From positions 2,216,501-2,280,500 of the forward strand of contig NZ_JAZHSH010000001.1 in the NCBI RefSeq assembly GCF_040100845.1: 64,000 bases of DNA. Reading direction: 5' to 3'. The notes under the pieces are model-generated. The model worked only from the letters and a program-made list of their open reading frames with translations, ran no database searches and was not told where the DNA came from. This document shows, one piece after another, positions 55,242 through 64,000 of this stretch (the first letter of the stretch is position 1; every line of letters begins with the position of its first letter). This DNA comes from Chengkuizengella sp. SCS-71B. Lineage in GTDB: Bacteria > Bacillota > Bacilli > Paenibacillales > KCTC-33759. The translations under genes were made by a program, and so were the position numbers.

Positions 55242-57452
55242 ATGAAAACTTTAGTGCTTGCAGAAAAACCTTCTGTAGGGAGAGATATAGCAAGAGTGTT
55301 GAATTGTCATAAAAAAGGAAATGGATTTATTGAAGGATCAAATTACATTGTGACATGGGCATTAGGTCACTTAGTTACTTTAGCCGATCCGGAATCTTAT
55401 GATAATAAATATAAAACGTGGCGTATGGATGATTTACCGATGCTGCCAGAAAAATTAAAGCTAGTTGTAATTAGAAAAACGTCAAAGCAGTTTCAATCTG
55501 TAAAACAACAAATGAGCAGAAAAGATGTAAAAGACATCGTAATAGCAACGGATGCGGGAAGAGAAGGGGAGTTGGTTGCTAGATGGATCATCGAAAAAAC
55601 ACACATAAGAAAACCGGTACAAAGACTCTGGATTTCTTCCGTTACAGATAAAGCGATTAAAGAAGGGTTTCGCAATCTGAAACCAGGAAAACAATATGAA
55701 AATTTATATGCTTCTGCAGTTGCTCGATCTGAAGCAGATTGGGTTGTGGGTATTAATGGTACCCGTGCTTTAACCTGTAAATTTAATGCTCAATTATCTT
55801 GTGGGAGAGTACAAACCCCTACTTTAGCCATGATTGCAAAACGTGAAGAAGAGATTAGATCTTTCCGCCCTAAATCTTTTTATGGTTTGTCTGCATTAGT
55901 TAAATCTTCAGTTAAGTTTACTTGGCAAGATGATAAATCAAAAAATACTCGGTCCTTTGATGAAACCCATATAGATCGCTTGTTATCTAGTTTAGGGAAT
56001 CAATCTTTAATCGTACAAGAGGTAAAAAAGACACCTAAGAAAAGCTTTGCTCCTGCATTATATGATTTAACAGAATTACAAAGAGACGCAAACCGCATGT
56101 TTGGTTACTCTGCAAAAGAGACGTTATCTATTATGCAGCGTTTATATGAGACGCATAAATATTTAACCTACCCAAGAACCGATTCAAGATATCTTTCATC
56201 AGACATCGTTGATACATTAAAAGATCGTATTCGTGCATGTTCCATATCTCCGTATAGAGATATGGCTGCTAAACTACTACAAACAAATATTAAACCTAAC
56301 AAATCTTTTGTTGATAATAGCAAGGTATCTGATCATCATGCGATTATCCCAACAGAGGAAAAAGTAAACTTAAGAGATTTAAACGATAAAGAGATGAAAA
56401 TATATGATTTAGTTGTCAAAAGGTTTCTAGCTGTCTTAAGTCCTCCTATGGAGTATGAACAAACTGTAGTACGCGCTACAATAGGGGAAGCAATTTTTAC
56501 TGCAAGAGGGAAAAGGGTGCTTTCACTAGGTTGGAAAGAGGTATATGGGAAGTCTTATAATGACGAATTAGATAGTGAAGGAAAATACGAGCAGGACAAA
56601 GATCAGACTTTACCAGTGTTTCAAAAAGGGGAAAAACTGAACGTACCTCAATTGAAAAAAACACAAGGAGAAACGAAACCGCCTGAACATTTCACAGAAG
56701 GCACATTGCTTTCTGCAATGGAAAACCCACAGAAATATATGAATATTGAAAAAGAAAACTCCTCTTTAGCTCGTACTTTAGGAGAAACAGGTGGGCTTGG
56801 AACGGTTGCTACAAGAGCAGATATTATTGAAAAGATATTAAGTACATTTTTGATTGAAAAAAGAGGAAAGTATCTCCATATTACATCTAAAGGGAAACAG
56901 TTATTAGATTTAGTTCCTGATGATCTCAAATCACCTGCATTAACAGCACAATGGGAGCAGAAACTAATGGCCATTTCCAAAGGAAAATTAGCAAAGCAAA
57001 CATTTGTACAAGATATGAGAAATTATGCTAAGAAAGTTGTCTCAGAAATAAAACAAAGTGAACAAAAATTTAAACATGACAACATGACCACAACTCGATG
57101 TCCAGATTGCGGAAAACCAATGTTAGCAGTAAACGGGAAAAAGGGAAAGATGCTTGTCTGTCAGGATCGTGATTGTGGACACCGTAAAAATATAGCTAGA
57201 ACTACAAATGCACGTTGTCCTCAATGTAAGAAAAAAATGGAATTAAGAGGAGAGGGAGAAGGTCAAATTTTTGTTTGTAGTTGTAGTTACAGAGAAAAAT
57301 TATCCTCCTTCCAGAAACGAAAGGAAAAAGAACAGCATAACAAAGCATCCAAAAGAGATGTATCTCAGTATATGAAAAAACAAAATAAAAAAGATGAAGA
57401 GCCAATAAATACAGCGCTTGCTGATGCATTGGCAAAGCTGAAATTAAAGTAA
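55242..57452 (+). CDS. topB: DNA topoisomerase III
   Basis: A 736-residue type IA topoisomerase that decatenates and unlinks DNA. The TOPRIM domain begins KTLVLAEKPSVGRDIARVL with ATDAGREGELVARWI as the acidic motif, and the active-site tyrosine is Y310 in LTYPRTDSRYLS. The C-terminal 120 residues carry zinc-ribbon motifs (RCPDCGKPM...CQDRDCGH and RCPQCKKKME...CSC). The length matches Bacillales TopB. ATG 55242 has GGAGAG upstream. Confidence 0.97.
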   Translation: MKTLVLAEKPSVGRDIARVLNCHKKGNGFIEGSNYIVTWALGHLVTLADPESYDNKYKTWRMDDLPMLPEKLKLVVIRKTSKQFQSVKQQMSRKDVKDIVIATDAGREGELVARWIIEKTHIRKPVQRLWISSVTDKAIKEGFRNLKPGKQYENLYASAVARSEADWVVGINGTRALTCKFNAQLSCGRVQTPTLAMIAKREEEIRSFRPKSFYGLSALVKSSVKFTWQDDKSKNTRSFDETHIDRLLSSLGNQSLIVQEVKKTPKKSFAPALYDLTELQRDANRMFGYSAKETLSIMQRLYETHKYLTYPRTDSRYLSSDIVDTLKDRIRACSISPYRDMAAKLLQTNIKPNKSFVDNSKVSDHHAIIPTEEKVNLRDLNDKEMKIYDLVVKRFLAVLSPPMEYEQTVVRATIGEAIFTARGKRVLSLGWKEVYGKSYNDELDSEGKYEQDKDQTLPVFQKGEKLNVPQLKKTQGETKPPEHFTEGTLLSAMENPQKYMNIEKENSSLARTLGETGGLGTVATRADIIEKILSTFLIEKRGKYLHITSKGKQLLDLVPDDLKSPALTAQWEQKLMAISKGKLAKQTFVQDMRNYAKKVVSEIKQSEQKFKHDNMTTTRCPDCGKPMLAVNGKKGKMLVCQDRDCGHRKNIARTTNARCPQCKKKMELRGEGEGQIFVCSCSYREKLSSFQKRKEKEQHNKASKRDVSQYMKKQNKKDEEPINTALADALAKLKLK

Positions 57453-57493
57453 ATATTTAGAATTAACTATAATTATTTTGAAAGGTGTAAAAA

Positions 57494-57781
57494 ATGAAAG
57501 AGAATAAACGTAACGATTGGGGAACAATCAGAAAAAAAGGGAAGATAAAATATATTTGGAAACATGGCATATTAACGTACGGAATTCCTGTAGGTATTCT
57601 TATCGTAGTTTATAATATGAGTAAGGATGTAGGTTTTTTAAATATTTTCACATTACAAAATATGATAGCTGGTGTGATTGCAGTTCTATTGAACGGTTTG
57701 ATGATCGGATTATTATATGGTTTAATTATGTGGGCATTTTATGAAAGAAAATGGAGAAAAGAAAACAAAAATGTGAAATAA
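57494..57781 (+). CDS. small membrane protein
   Basis: A 95-residue protein with a basic N-terminus and two hydrophobic helices (YGIPVGILIVVYNM and MIAGVIAVLLNGLMIGLLYGLIMWAF), ending in a basic tail. ATG 57494 follows GAAAGGTG. It is 41 bp after topB and possibly co-transcribed. Function unknown. Confidence 0.7.
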   Translation: MKENKRNDWGTIRKKGKIKYIWKHGILTYGIPVGILIVVYNMSKDVGFLNIFTLQNMIAGVIAVLLNGLMIGLLYGLIMWAFYERKWRKENKNVK

Positions 57782-57886
57782 AAAAGATAACTATATAATA
57801 AACAGCTTTCTCTTAAAATAGACAGTTATGTTAAGGCTAATATTTGATTTAGGAATATTAGTCTTAATTGAGTTTAATAAAAGAAT

Positions 57887-58141
57887 TCAAGGGTTAGTCT
57901 CATTTTCCAAAATAGATAAGTTTTTAAACGCATCCTCATTGCTTTCACCACAAATTTCCCTCGATGCTTTAAGTGATGCACATACCTCAGGACGTTCTGG
58001 TTTACCAAATAGTTTACATTTATTATCGTGTGTTAGTTGAACACAACGTATTCCAGCAGGTTTTCCTTCTGGCATACCTGGTATAGGGGAGGAGATGGAT
58101 ATGACGATACAACATGCTGCACAACCCATTCTACAATCCAT
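57887..58141 (-). CDS. YkgJ-like cysteine cluster protein
   Basis: An 84-residue protein with the YkgJ-type cysteine pattern: CRMGCAACC at the N-terminus, then RCVQL..DNKCKLFG and PEVCASLK. The cluster is thought to bind zinc or iron. ATG 58141 follows GAGGTGAAATC. Role unknown. Confidence 0.85.
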   Translation of the reverse strand: MDCRMGCAACCIVISISSPIPGMPEGKPAGIRCVQLTHDNKCKLFGKPERPEVCASLKASREICGESNEDAFKNLSILENETNP

Positions 58142-58346
58142 GATTTCACCTCATTTTTTAAGAAAATAGTATCATACCATATTTATATATACAAATGTGA
58201 GAATAGTTTGATTTACAAATTTTAGGTGCTTTATATAGTTGGTTATGATACCATTATAGTATCGTACATCTATATTTAATATATTTTACTAAATTTTAGT
58301 ATAAATCTAGTATTATTCTTTCTTCTCGCATCTTCTGCAAATCGAA

Positions 58347-58372
58347 TATTCCAACTTGAAGAGTTGGAATAT
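58347..58372. repeat. perfect hairpin in an intergenic gap
   Basis: ATATTCCAACT pairs perfectly with AGTTGGAATAT around a 4-nt loop. No T-run follows on either strand, so its role is unclear. The rest of 58142-58575 shows no gene. Confidence 0.5.
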
Positions 58373-58575
58373 CAACTTGTTTACTTTCTCCAATTACAAC
58401 TATAACTATTTCGAAAATCAACCAATTTCTTATCTCTTAGTTCCTTCAAATTTATATTCTTTTTAATTTCTCTATAAAGATTAACTTTAGAAACAAAGTG
58501 CAAGAACTAGCCACAATGATTGCTACTAGTAATATTTCAAAGTATATTTTAATTCTTAGCAGAGAGGTGTTTGTT

Positions 58576-59616
58576 ATGTCTACTTTAAAATGGGGATTAA
58601 TAGACAGCATAGGACATTTTAATCTTGGAAAGTCTGGAGCTAAACCTAAATTTTTCTGCGGAAGAGAGGCTTTATATTTTGAAGAATTGCATACTAGCCC
58701 TGTATTACTTAGTGATGATATTAACATGGACAGCTATCGGTTGGAAGCGGAAGTTGCATTTCCAGAATCAACTGGATTTGCAGGACTTGTATTTGGTGCA
58801 CGTGATTCAAAAAACTTTGAGCTGGTTTACATTACACCTGAAAGTGATACAACAATGGGGGAAATTCAATATGATCCAATTATGAAAGGATCGAGTACAT
58901 GGCAAATATATCATGGTTCTTCATATCAAGCCGCTGCATTTGTACCGGTTGGAAAATGGGTAAAACTTAGCTTGGAGGTTCAATCAAATAGTGCTTCTGT
59001 TTATGTAGGTGATTCAACTTCTCCACAGCTCATAATACGTAAACTTCAGTTAGGAAACTCTGCAGGTAAAATTGGAATTTGGGGGAATTTACCTTGTTAT
59101 ATAAGCTGCTTTTCAGTAAAGGAAATTAACCCTACTAAATCAATAAATGCTCCATTACAATCTGACTTACAAAAACTAGCATACGATACCTATATTACCG
59201 AGTGGATGATATCAAAGCCTTATTTATATCAAAATCCACCTCATATACATAAAGATTGGATAAAAGCAACTGTTGAAGAAAATGGAATACTTAATTTAAA
59301 TAGATTATATACCTTAACTGAAAAAGGCACTGCTGTGCAATTGCAATGTATTTTTTCCTTATCCGAGAATGTAGATACAAATTTACTTCTAGGTTATAGT
59401 GATAAGATAAGATTGTGGATTAACAATGTCGAAGTACATCAAGGAGAATGTTTATGGAATCCTCCTGTGAGTGATGGGAGAATTCGATCTGATCATGTTA
59501 CCATACCCGTTCGGTGGCGCAAAGGGGTTAATACAATTCATGCAGAAATCATCAATTATGAATGCATGTTTGGTTGGGGGTTAAGTATAAAAACGGGGAT
59601 TTATAAACTATGGTGA
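58576..59616 (+). CDS. concanavalin A-like/lectin-fold protein, first gene of a three-gene unit
   Basis: A 346-residue protein with no signal peptide. Residues 20-190 look like a LamG/DUF1080-type concanavalin A-like fold (YRLEAEVAFPESTGFAGLVFGARDSKNFELVYITPE, WVKLSLEVQSNSASVYVGDS, GKIGIWG). The C-terminal 140 residues form a second beta-rich unit with DKIRLWINNVEVHQGE and WRKGVNTIHAEIIN, like the carbohydrate-binding end of some glycosidases. ATG 58576 is chosen because GAGAGGTG precedes it. The protease-like and phosphatase genes follow closely. Ligand and role are unknown. Confidence 0.65.
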   Translation: MSTLKWGLIDSIGHFNLGKSGAKPKFFCGREALYFEELHTSPVLLSDDINMDSYRLEAEVAFPESTGFAGLVFGARDSKNFELVYITPESDTTMGEIQYDPIMKGSSTWQIYHGSSYQAAAFVPVGKWVKLSLEVQSNSASVYVGDSTSPQLIIRKLQLGNSAGKIGIWGNLPCYISCFSVKEINPTKSINAPLQSDLQKLAYDTYITEWMISKPYLYQNPPHIHKDWIKATVEENGILNLNRLYTLTEKGTAVQLQCIFSLSENVDTNLLLGYSDKIRLWINNVEVHQGECLWNPPVSDGRIRSDHVTIPVRWRKGVNTIHAEIINYECMFGWGLSIKTGIYKLW

Positions 59617-59652
59617 TGACCTAAATAGACAGACAAGGAGAAGAACCTAAGT

Positions 59653-60237
59653 ATGAATGCAGAAAATAATTTAATAAATATAGTAAGCCCAGACAAAGGA
59701 ATGAACTATTGTTTTAATGTAACACGCTATTCTCAGCGTTTCGAAATTGATGAGTGGCCAGAGGGCACTCTTATTGAAGGAAAGGGTTCAGATTATTGGG
59801 GAAAAAGATGTTGTGGACTGGCATGTCTTCGAATGATGATATCTCATTTTAGTGGAAAAGCTCCTTCTCAATATGAATTACTTAAAAAAGGGTTAAACCA
59901 AAATGCCTATTGTTCTAAAGGGTGGATTCATAAAGGACTTGCTGAACTAGGAGCTGAATACGGATTAGAAGGTACGCCAATTTATATAAAAAATCGTCAA
60001 CAACTTCAAGCCACCCTTGAAAAAAGTGGTCCTATCATTGTTTCAATCACTGAATCTTTTCCTGAAGATGGACGAAAGGGTGGTCACCTTGTTGTTGTAT
60101 GCGGTATCCACCAAAATAATGAGATTACAATTTCTTTTAGAGATCCTTCAAAGTGGGGAGAAAGCCATAGTGCAGTGACTGAAGAAAGATTTTTTAGTAG
60201 TTTTACTAAACGTGGAATTTGTTTTAATAAAAGATGA
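59653..60237 (+). CDS. C39-like papain-fold cysteine protease
   Basis: A 194-residue cysteine-protease-like protein of the C39/C39_2 group. The nucleophile region is KRCCGLACLRMM with C54 in the usual place before Gly, the catalytic His is H145 in GGHLVVVCGIH, and D164 (FRDPSKWGE) completes the triad. No signal peptide or transporter is fused, unlike bacteriocin-processing C39 proteins. It lies 36 bp after the lectin-fold gene and nine bases before the phosphatase gene, in one probable operon. The substrate is unknown. Confidence 0.8.
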   Translation: MNAENNLINIVSPDKGMNYCFNVTRYSQRFEIDEWPEGTLIEGKGSDYWGKRCCGLACLRMMISHFSGKAPSQYELLKKGLNQNAYCSKGWIHKGLAELGAEYGLEGTPIYIKNRQQLQATLEKSGPIIVSITESFPEDGRKGGHLVVVCGIHQNNEITISFRDPSKWGESHSAVTEERFFSSFTKRGICFNKR

Positions 60238-60246
60238 GGTGGGAAA

Positions 60247-60828
60247 TTGACTACTATTGGAATGATAAGGCATGGAATTACCGACTGGAACATAGAAGGA
60301 AAAGCACAAGGACATTCTGATATCCCTCTTAACGATAAAGGAAGAAAACAAGCTCAATCTGTTGCAACAAGATTAAAGGGGGAACGCTGGGATTTAATGA
60401 TATCAAGTACACTTTCTAGAGCAAGTGAAACAGCCCATATAATAAAAAAGACTTTAAATATATCAAATCTTTTATATGATGATAGATTACGGGAAATTAA
60501 CTGTGGAAAAATCGAAGGATTAACTGAAAACGAAAGAATTATAAATTGGGGATTAAATTGGCGTGAAGCTGATATACAAATGGAGAAATCACAAGATGTA
60601 GCCATGAGAGGAGAGTCAACTCTTAAAGAAATTATAGAAACTTATGAGGATAAAAAAATTCTTGTCGTTAGTCACGGGGCTCTTATAGGAATAACATTGC
60701 AAAAAATACTTCCTCAGAGATTTACCAACACTTATATTGATAATACTTCAATTACAATTCTTAATTTTAAAAAGGGATCTTGGGAGTGTCCATTATACAA
60801 TTGTACAACACATCTGAATGGAAGTTGA
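60247..60828 (+). CDS. histidine phosphatase family protein
   Basis: A 193-residue branch-1 histidine phosphatase (phosphoglycerate mutase-like). The phospho-accepting H9 is in MIRHGITDWN, R58 is in STLSRASETA, and the second His is H143 in VVSHGALIG. Substrates in this family range from sugar phosphates to alpha-ribazole phosphate and cannot be assigned. TTG 60247 follows GAGGTGGG, nine bases after the protease gene. Confidence 0.93.
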   Translation: MTTIGMIRHGITDWNIEGKAQGHSDIPLNDKGRKQAQSVATRLKGERWDLMISSTLSRASETAHIIKKTLNISNLLYDDRLREINCGKIEGLTENERIINWGLNWREADIQMEKSQDVAMRGESTLKEIIETYEDKKILVVSHGALIGITLQKILPQRFTNTYIDNTSITILNFKKGSWECPLYNCTTHLNGS

Positions 60829-60916
60829 AATCTATCAATTTTCCTCTTAAAATATATTAAGTGATATAATTTACGGATACTTATCTAATATTTATACTTA
60901 ATTAAGGTGGAAGATC

Positions 60917-61255
60917 ATGAACAAAAAAACAAAATTATTAGTCATTTTTTTTACAATTATCGTTATTGTCATATCAATATCTCTTGTCATGGGTTTTCAA
61001 AAGTTGAAAGAGAAACATTTAGATGAAATCGATCGTGTCATTACAACAATGGGAGGAATCGTAACCGAGGTAAATGAAGTTAATCCAAAAACTTCTCCAT
61101 TCGTAGATGAAAGTGATAGAGATAATATTATTTATAAAATTACTTATGAAAAGTCGGGTACTCAGTTGATTGCTTGGTATAGAGGTATTAATCAAGTGAA
61201 TAATATTCATGATCAAACTTTTCCATTTGGGGAAAAATGGATTTTTGAAGAATAA
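60917..61255 (+). CDS. DUF3139-like membrane-anchored protein
   Basis: A 112-residue protein with an N-terminal transmembrane helix (TKLLVIFFTIIVIVISISLVMGF) and a small extracytoplasmic domain. VITTMGGIVTEVNEV and IIYKITYEKSGTQLIAWYRGIN resemble DUF3139. An extended -10 (TGATATAAT, 60862-60870) precedes it. AAGGTGG precedes ATG 60917. Function unknown. Confidence 0.65.
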   Translation: MNKKTKLLVIFFTIIVIVISISLVMGFQKLKEKHLDEIDRVITTMGGIVTEVNEVNPKTSPFVDESDRDNIIYKITYEKSGTQLIAWYRGINQVNNIHDQTFPFGEKWIFEE

Positions 61256-61286
61256 ATAATGAAGTAAACAACTTTAAATGAAACGT

Positions 61287-61332
61287 AAAGGACTAAATTT
61301 CTGTATGAGGGAAATTAGTTCTTTTTTCTTGT
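61287..61332 (+). terminator. rho-independent terminator after the DUF3139-like gene
   Basis: GGACTAAATTTC pairs with GAAATTAGTTC around a 9-nt loop and is followed by TTTTTCTTG. Confidence 0.85.
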
Positions 61333-61521
61333 TTTAGTCAAAATCCTGTTTCACTTCTTATAGAGTTTATAGTTTTATCTTTTAAATCTCGTTGATTGAT
61401 TGGATCTTCTAGTTCAAATTTTCATTATAATTATTAGAGTTTACTCAAAGTCAAATGTTATTTATAATAGAAAATAGCAAAATGATGTAACTTTAAAATA
61501 TACAATATTATGGAGGCTTTT

Positions 61522-61899
61522 ATGTACACCATAAGCGAAGTAGCTAATTCATTAGGTGTGAGTACACATACATTGAGATATTATGAAAAAGAAAATATAA
61601 TCATTCCAGACCGAAATAGAAACAAAGAAAGGGTATATTCTGAATCACACCTCAAATGGTTGAAATTTGTTATGAAGTTAAAAGAAACACAGATGCCTAT
61701 TATACAAATAAGGGAATATGCTAGATTATTTAAAGAAGGGGAACATACTACCCAAACACGTTTAGAGTTATTAGAAAATCATCAGATATCTATTCAGAAT
61801 CAAATAAAAAACTTGTTAACTACTGAAAAAATGTTAGAGGATAAAATCAAGGCATATAAAGATTTTATTAACAACCAAGATATGACCCAAAACCAATAA
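61522..61899 (+). CDS. MerR family transcriptional regulator
   Basis: A 125-residue MerR-type activator. The DNA-binding part YTISEVANSLGVSTHTLRYYEKENII is diagnostic, and a dimerisation coiled coil (about residues 75-120) ends the protein. The effector domain is short and has no Cys pair, like aldehyde- or stress-responsive MerR proteins. ATG 61510 is in frame, but GGAGG places the start at ATG 61522. It precedes the aldehyde dehydrogenase gene by 19 bp and probably controls it. Confidence 0.95.
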   Translation: MYTISEVANSLGVSTHTLRYYEKENIIIPDRNRNKERVYSESHLKWLKFVMKLKETQMPIIQIREYARLFKEGEHTTQTRLELLENHQISIQNQIKNLLTTEKMLEDKIKAYKDFINNQDMTQNQ

Positions 61900-61918
61900 T
61901 TTAAAAGGAGAATGAAAA

Positions 61919-63289
61919 ATGTCGGAAATGAGCCAATTAGTAAAAAAACAAAAACAATTTTATTTCTCAGGGGCAACTAAAGATGTTAATTTTAGATTGG
62001 ATGCGTTGAATAAATTAAAAAATGCAATTTTAGAAAATGAATCTAATATTAACGTTGCATTGAAGAAAGATTTAAATAAATCAGTAACTGATACTTATCT
62101 ATCAGAAATAGGTTTTGTTTTACAAGAAATATCTGATATAACAAAAAGACTTCATTCATGGATGAAACCAAAGAGGGTCAAAACTCCTCTTTCTCACTTT
62201 GGTTCCTCAAGTTATCGACTCCCAGAACCATATGGTGTTACTCTAACGATAGCTCCTTGGAATTATCCTTTCCAACTTGCTGTTGCACCAATTCTAGGTG
62301 CTATTGCTGCTGGCAATACTGTCATATTAAAACCTTCTGAATTAACACCAGCAGTATCTCACTTACTTAAAGAACTTATATCCTCTACATTTGATGAAAA
62401 TTATATAGCTGTTGTTGAAGGAGGAGTGGAAACGAGTACAGAGTTATTAAAAGAACCCTTTGATTATATTTTCTTCACTGGCAGCGTTCCTGTGGGAAAA
62501 ATTGTCATGGAGGCTGCATCCAAAAATTTAACACCTATAACGTTGGAGCTTGGTGGCAAAAGCCCAGTTATAGTGGATGAAACAGCTAACTTAAAACTAG
62601 CGGCTAAACGAATAGTTTGGGGCAAGTTCTTTAATGCGGGACAAACGTGTGTTGCCCCAGATTATATGCTCGTACATCATTCTATAAAAGATGAACTTAT
62701 GATAAAAATGAAAGAAACGATTAAGGAATTCTATACTGAGCAACCTCTTTCTAATGAAAACTATACTCATATAGTAAATGATCGCCATTTTAATCGATTG
62801 GCGAGTTATTTAACTGATGGGAAAATCGTACAAGGCGGAAAAGTGAACAATGATTTACATGTCATTGAACCAACAATAATTGACGAAATCACTTGGGATG
62901 ATCCTATCATGCAGGATGAAATTTTTGGTCCAATACTTCCTGTTATGGAATATAACAATGTGGAAGAAGTAATTAATATGATAAATGATCGACCGAAACC
63001 GTTAGCTCTCTATGTATTTTCAGAAAACAAACAGATTCAAGATCAAATTATTAACAATGTATCATATGGCGGTGGTTGTATAAACGATACGATGTACCAC
63101 ATTGCAACCCCACATCTTCCATTTGGAGGAGTTGGCCATAGTGGGGTAGGTGCTTATCATGGCAAACATAGCTTTGAAACATTTTCACATATTAAAAGTA
63201 TCTTGAAACAAACAACGTTGTTTGATTTGCCATTTAGATATCCGACAATGAAAAACGGATTAAAGTATGCTAAAAAAATATTTAAGTAA
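61919..63289 (+). CDS. aldehyde dehydrogenase, class 3 type
   Basis: A 456-residue NAD(P)-dependent aldehyde dehydrogenase. The cofactor region APWNYPFQLAVAPILGAIAAGNTVILKPSE, the general base Glu in TLELGGKSP, and the catalytic Cys in FNAGQTCVAPDYM are present. The short length and closing GGVGHSGVGAYHGKHSFETFSH fit the ALDH3/YwdH type, which oxidises long-chain or aromatic aldehydes. ATG 61919 has AAAAGGAGAATG upstream. It is paired with an upstream MerR regulator. Confidence 0.95.
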   Translation: MSEMSQLVKKQKQFYFSGATKDVNFRLDALNKLKNAILENESNINVALKKDLNKSVTDTYLSEIGFVLQEISDITKRLHSWMKPKRVKTPLSHFGSSSYRLPEPYGVTLTIAPWNYPFQLAVAPILGAIAAGNTVILKPSELTPAVSHLLKELISSTFDENYIAVVEGGVETSTELLKEPFDYIFFTGSVPVGKIVMEAASKNLTPITLELGGKSPVIVDETANLKLAAKRIVWGKFFNAGQTCVAPDYMLVHHSIKDELMIKMKETIKEFYTEQPLSNENYTHIVNDRHFNRLASYLTDGKIVQGGKVNNDLHVIEPTIIDEITWDDPIMQDEIFGPILPVMEYNNVEEVINMINDRPKPLALYVFSENKQIQDQIINNVSYGGGCINDTMYHIATPHLPFGGVGHSGVGAYHGKHSFETFSHIKSILKQTTLFDLPFRYPTMKNGLKYAKKIFK

Positions 63290-63318
63290 TAAGAAACAAT
63301 TCATCTAAGGAGTAGAAC

Positions 63319-63942
63319 ATGATAAAAAAATTATTAATTGGAATTATTGTTGGAGTATTAATGGGATTCTTAGGTGGAATGTTCGAGATTCCACTCTGGA
63401 TTATATTTACAATCACAGTAGTGATCATATTTTCAATCTCAAATCTCCCTACAATTACAGCGATTTACTTAACCAAGGATATGAAAAAAGTAAAAAAGTT
63501 CTTAAAAAACAGCAAAAACCCAATTTATTATTTTTTCAATGCCTTACTTAATGATCTTGATCTTGAAGCGAAAGAAGCTATTCTAAAAATAGAGAAGAAA
63601 TATAAAAATCCCAAGTGGGCATCGTTATACAAAATATACTATGCTCATCATAAAAAAGATTTTTTAACAATTGAAAACCAATTAAAAAATATCACACATA
63701 AACCTATTAAAAAATATTATGAAACTTTGTTAGCGATTGAACATAACCAAATCGAGAAAGCCCAGAAAATGATGCATGAACTTTCAAAACCATGGATGAA
63801 AGAAGTTATACTTTGTGAATTAAGTAGAAAAAAAGAGGATAGTTTTAAAGCTCTTAAACATATAGATAATGCAATTGAAAGCACTAGAGGATTACAAAGA
63901 CTTTCAATTATTAAATATAAAGAACAAGAACTTTTAAATTAA
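63319..63942 (+). CDS. hypothetical membrane-anchored helical protein
   Basis: A 207-residue protein with two N-terminal transmembrane helices (KLLIGIIVGVLMGFLGGM and LWIIFTITVVIIFSISNLPT), then a basic, all-helical cytosolic part with TPR-like helices (NQIEKAQKMMHELSKPWMKEVILCEL). No family recognised. ATG 63319 follows AAGGAGTAG, 29 bp after the aldehyde dehydrogenase gene, so co-transcription is likely. Confidence 0.75.
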   Translation: MIKKLLIGIIVGVLMGFLGGMFEIPLWIIFTITVVIIFSISNLPTITAIYLTKDMKKVKKFLKNSKNPIYYFFNALLNDLDLEAKEAILKIEKKYKNPKWASLYKIYYAHHKKDFLTIENQLKNITHKPIKKYYETLLAIEHNQIEKAQKMMHELSKPWMKEVILCELSRKKEDSFKALKHIDNAIESTRGLQRLSIIKYKEQELLN

Positions 63943-64000
63943 GAAGAACGAATAAATCGTCTTTGACAAAAATGTGTACCTCTATATGTGTCCGAACTTG

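Noticed and set aside
1-64000. CRISPR arrays, tRNA or rRNA genes, prophage modules
   Set aside because: I saw no regularly spaced short direct repeats, no cloverleaf-like or rRNA-like sequence, and no phage structural, integrase or lysis genes.

Overview
The window comes from a low-GC, endospore-forming member of the Bacillales, most like a Paenibacillaceae-type genome. The evidence is AT-rich sequence with strong AGGAGG-type ribosome binding sites and frequent TTG/GTG starts, a two-subunit glycine dehydrogenase (gcvPA/gcvPB) behind a tandem glycine riboswitch, tandem threonine T-boxes, a cre-type catabolite site, YheC/YheD spore-coat ATP-grasp genes, and PadR/TetR/MerR regulators. I cannot name the species from sequence alone.

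Layout. 1-8986: amino-acid metabolism, with a LysR regulator, a dicarboxylate/amino-acid symporter, aspartase, an Eis-like acetyltransferase, an M3 oligopeptidase and a long phenylalanine hydroxylase. 9150-11668: threonyl-tRNA synthetase behind two tandem T-box leaders, with the reading frame broken by a single frameshift in a T-run. 11854-16397: MATE exporter, then a small surface-glycan-like group (sulfotransferase, RmlC-like cupin, HpcH/HpaI aldolase-like protein, family 2 glycosyltransferase) that carries relics of a duplicated glycosyltransferase/cupin module. 16707-22763: DUF3900-like protein, TPP enzyme, bioA, pcp, Asp23/Gls24 protein. 22945-27903: glycine cleavage system, with gcvT-gcvPA-gcvPB leftward under a glycine riboswitch and gcvH divergent.

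28141-34010 is the most interesting part. A complete 2-aminoethylphosphonate (2-AEP) pathway (PEP mutase, phosphonopyruvate decarboxylase, 2-AEP transaminase) is interleaved with two YheC/YheD ATP-grasp genes of the endospore-coat type. A sigma-K-like promoter precedes the last gene and a weaker one precedes the first. I infer a sporulation-linked phosphonate decoration system; the sequence does not prove it.

34289-38217: PadR-controlled membrane-protein operon, then small proteins and an IS3 relic. 39807-43184 encodes a 1125-residue secreted protein with two beta/gamma-crystallin-like domains, a PI-PLC X-like catalytic domain and five FN3-like repeats, four of them nearly identical 324-bp units; a perfect cre match lies upstream. 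43500-50093 is accessory and decayed: a beta-helix secreted protein, an IS6-family relic with both ends, a group II intron 3' remnant, orphan beta-rich proteins that may belong to the spore surface, small membrane and zinc-ribbon-like ORFs, and an RHS relic.

50094-63942: hotdog thioesterase, a TetR/PEP-synthase-like (rifampin phosphotransferase-like) pair with a palindromic operator, topoisomerase III, a three-gene unit (lectin-like fold, C39-like cysteine protease, histidine phosphatase), and a MerR regulator with an ALDH3-type aldehyde dehydrogenase.
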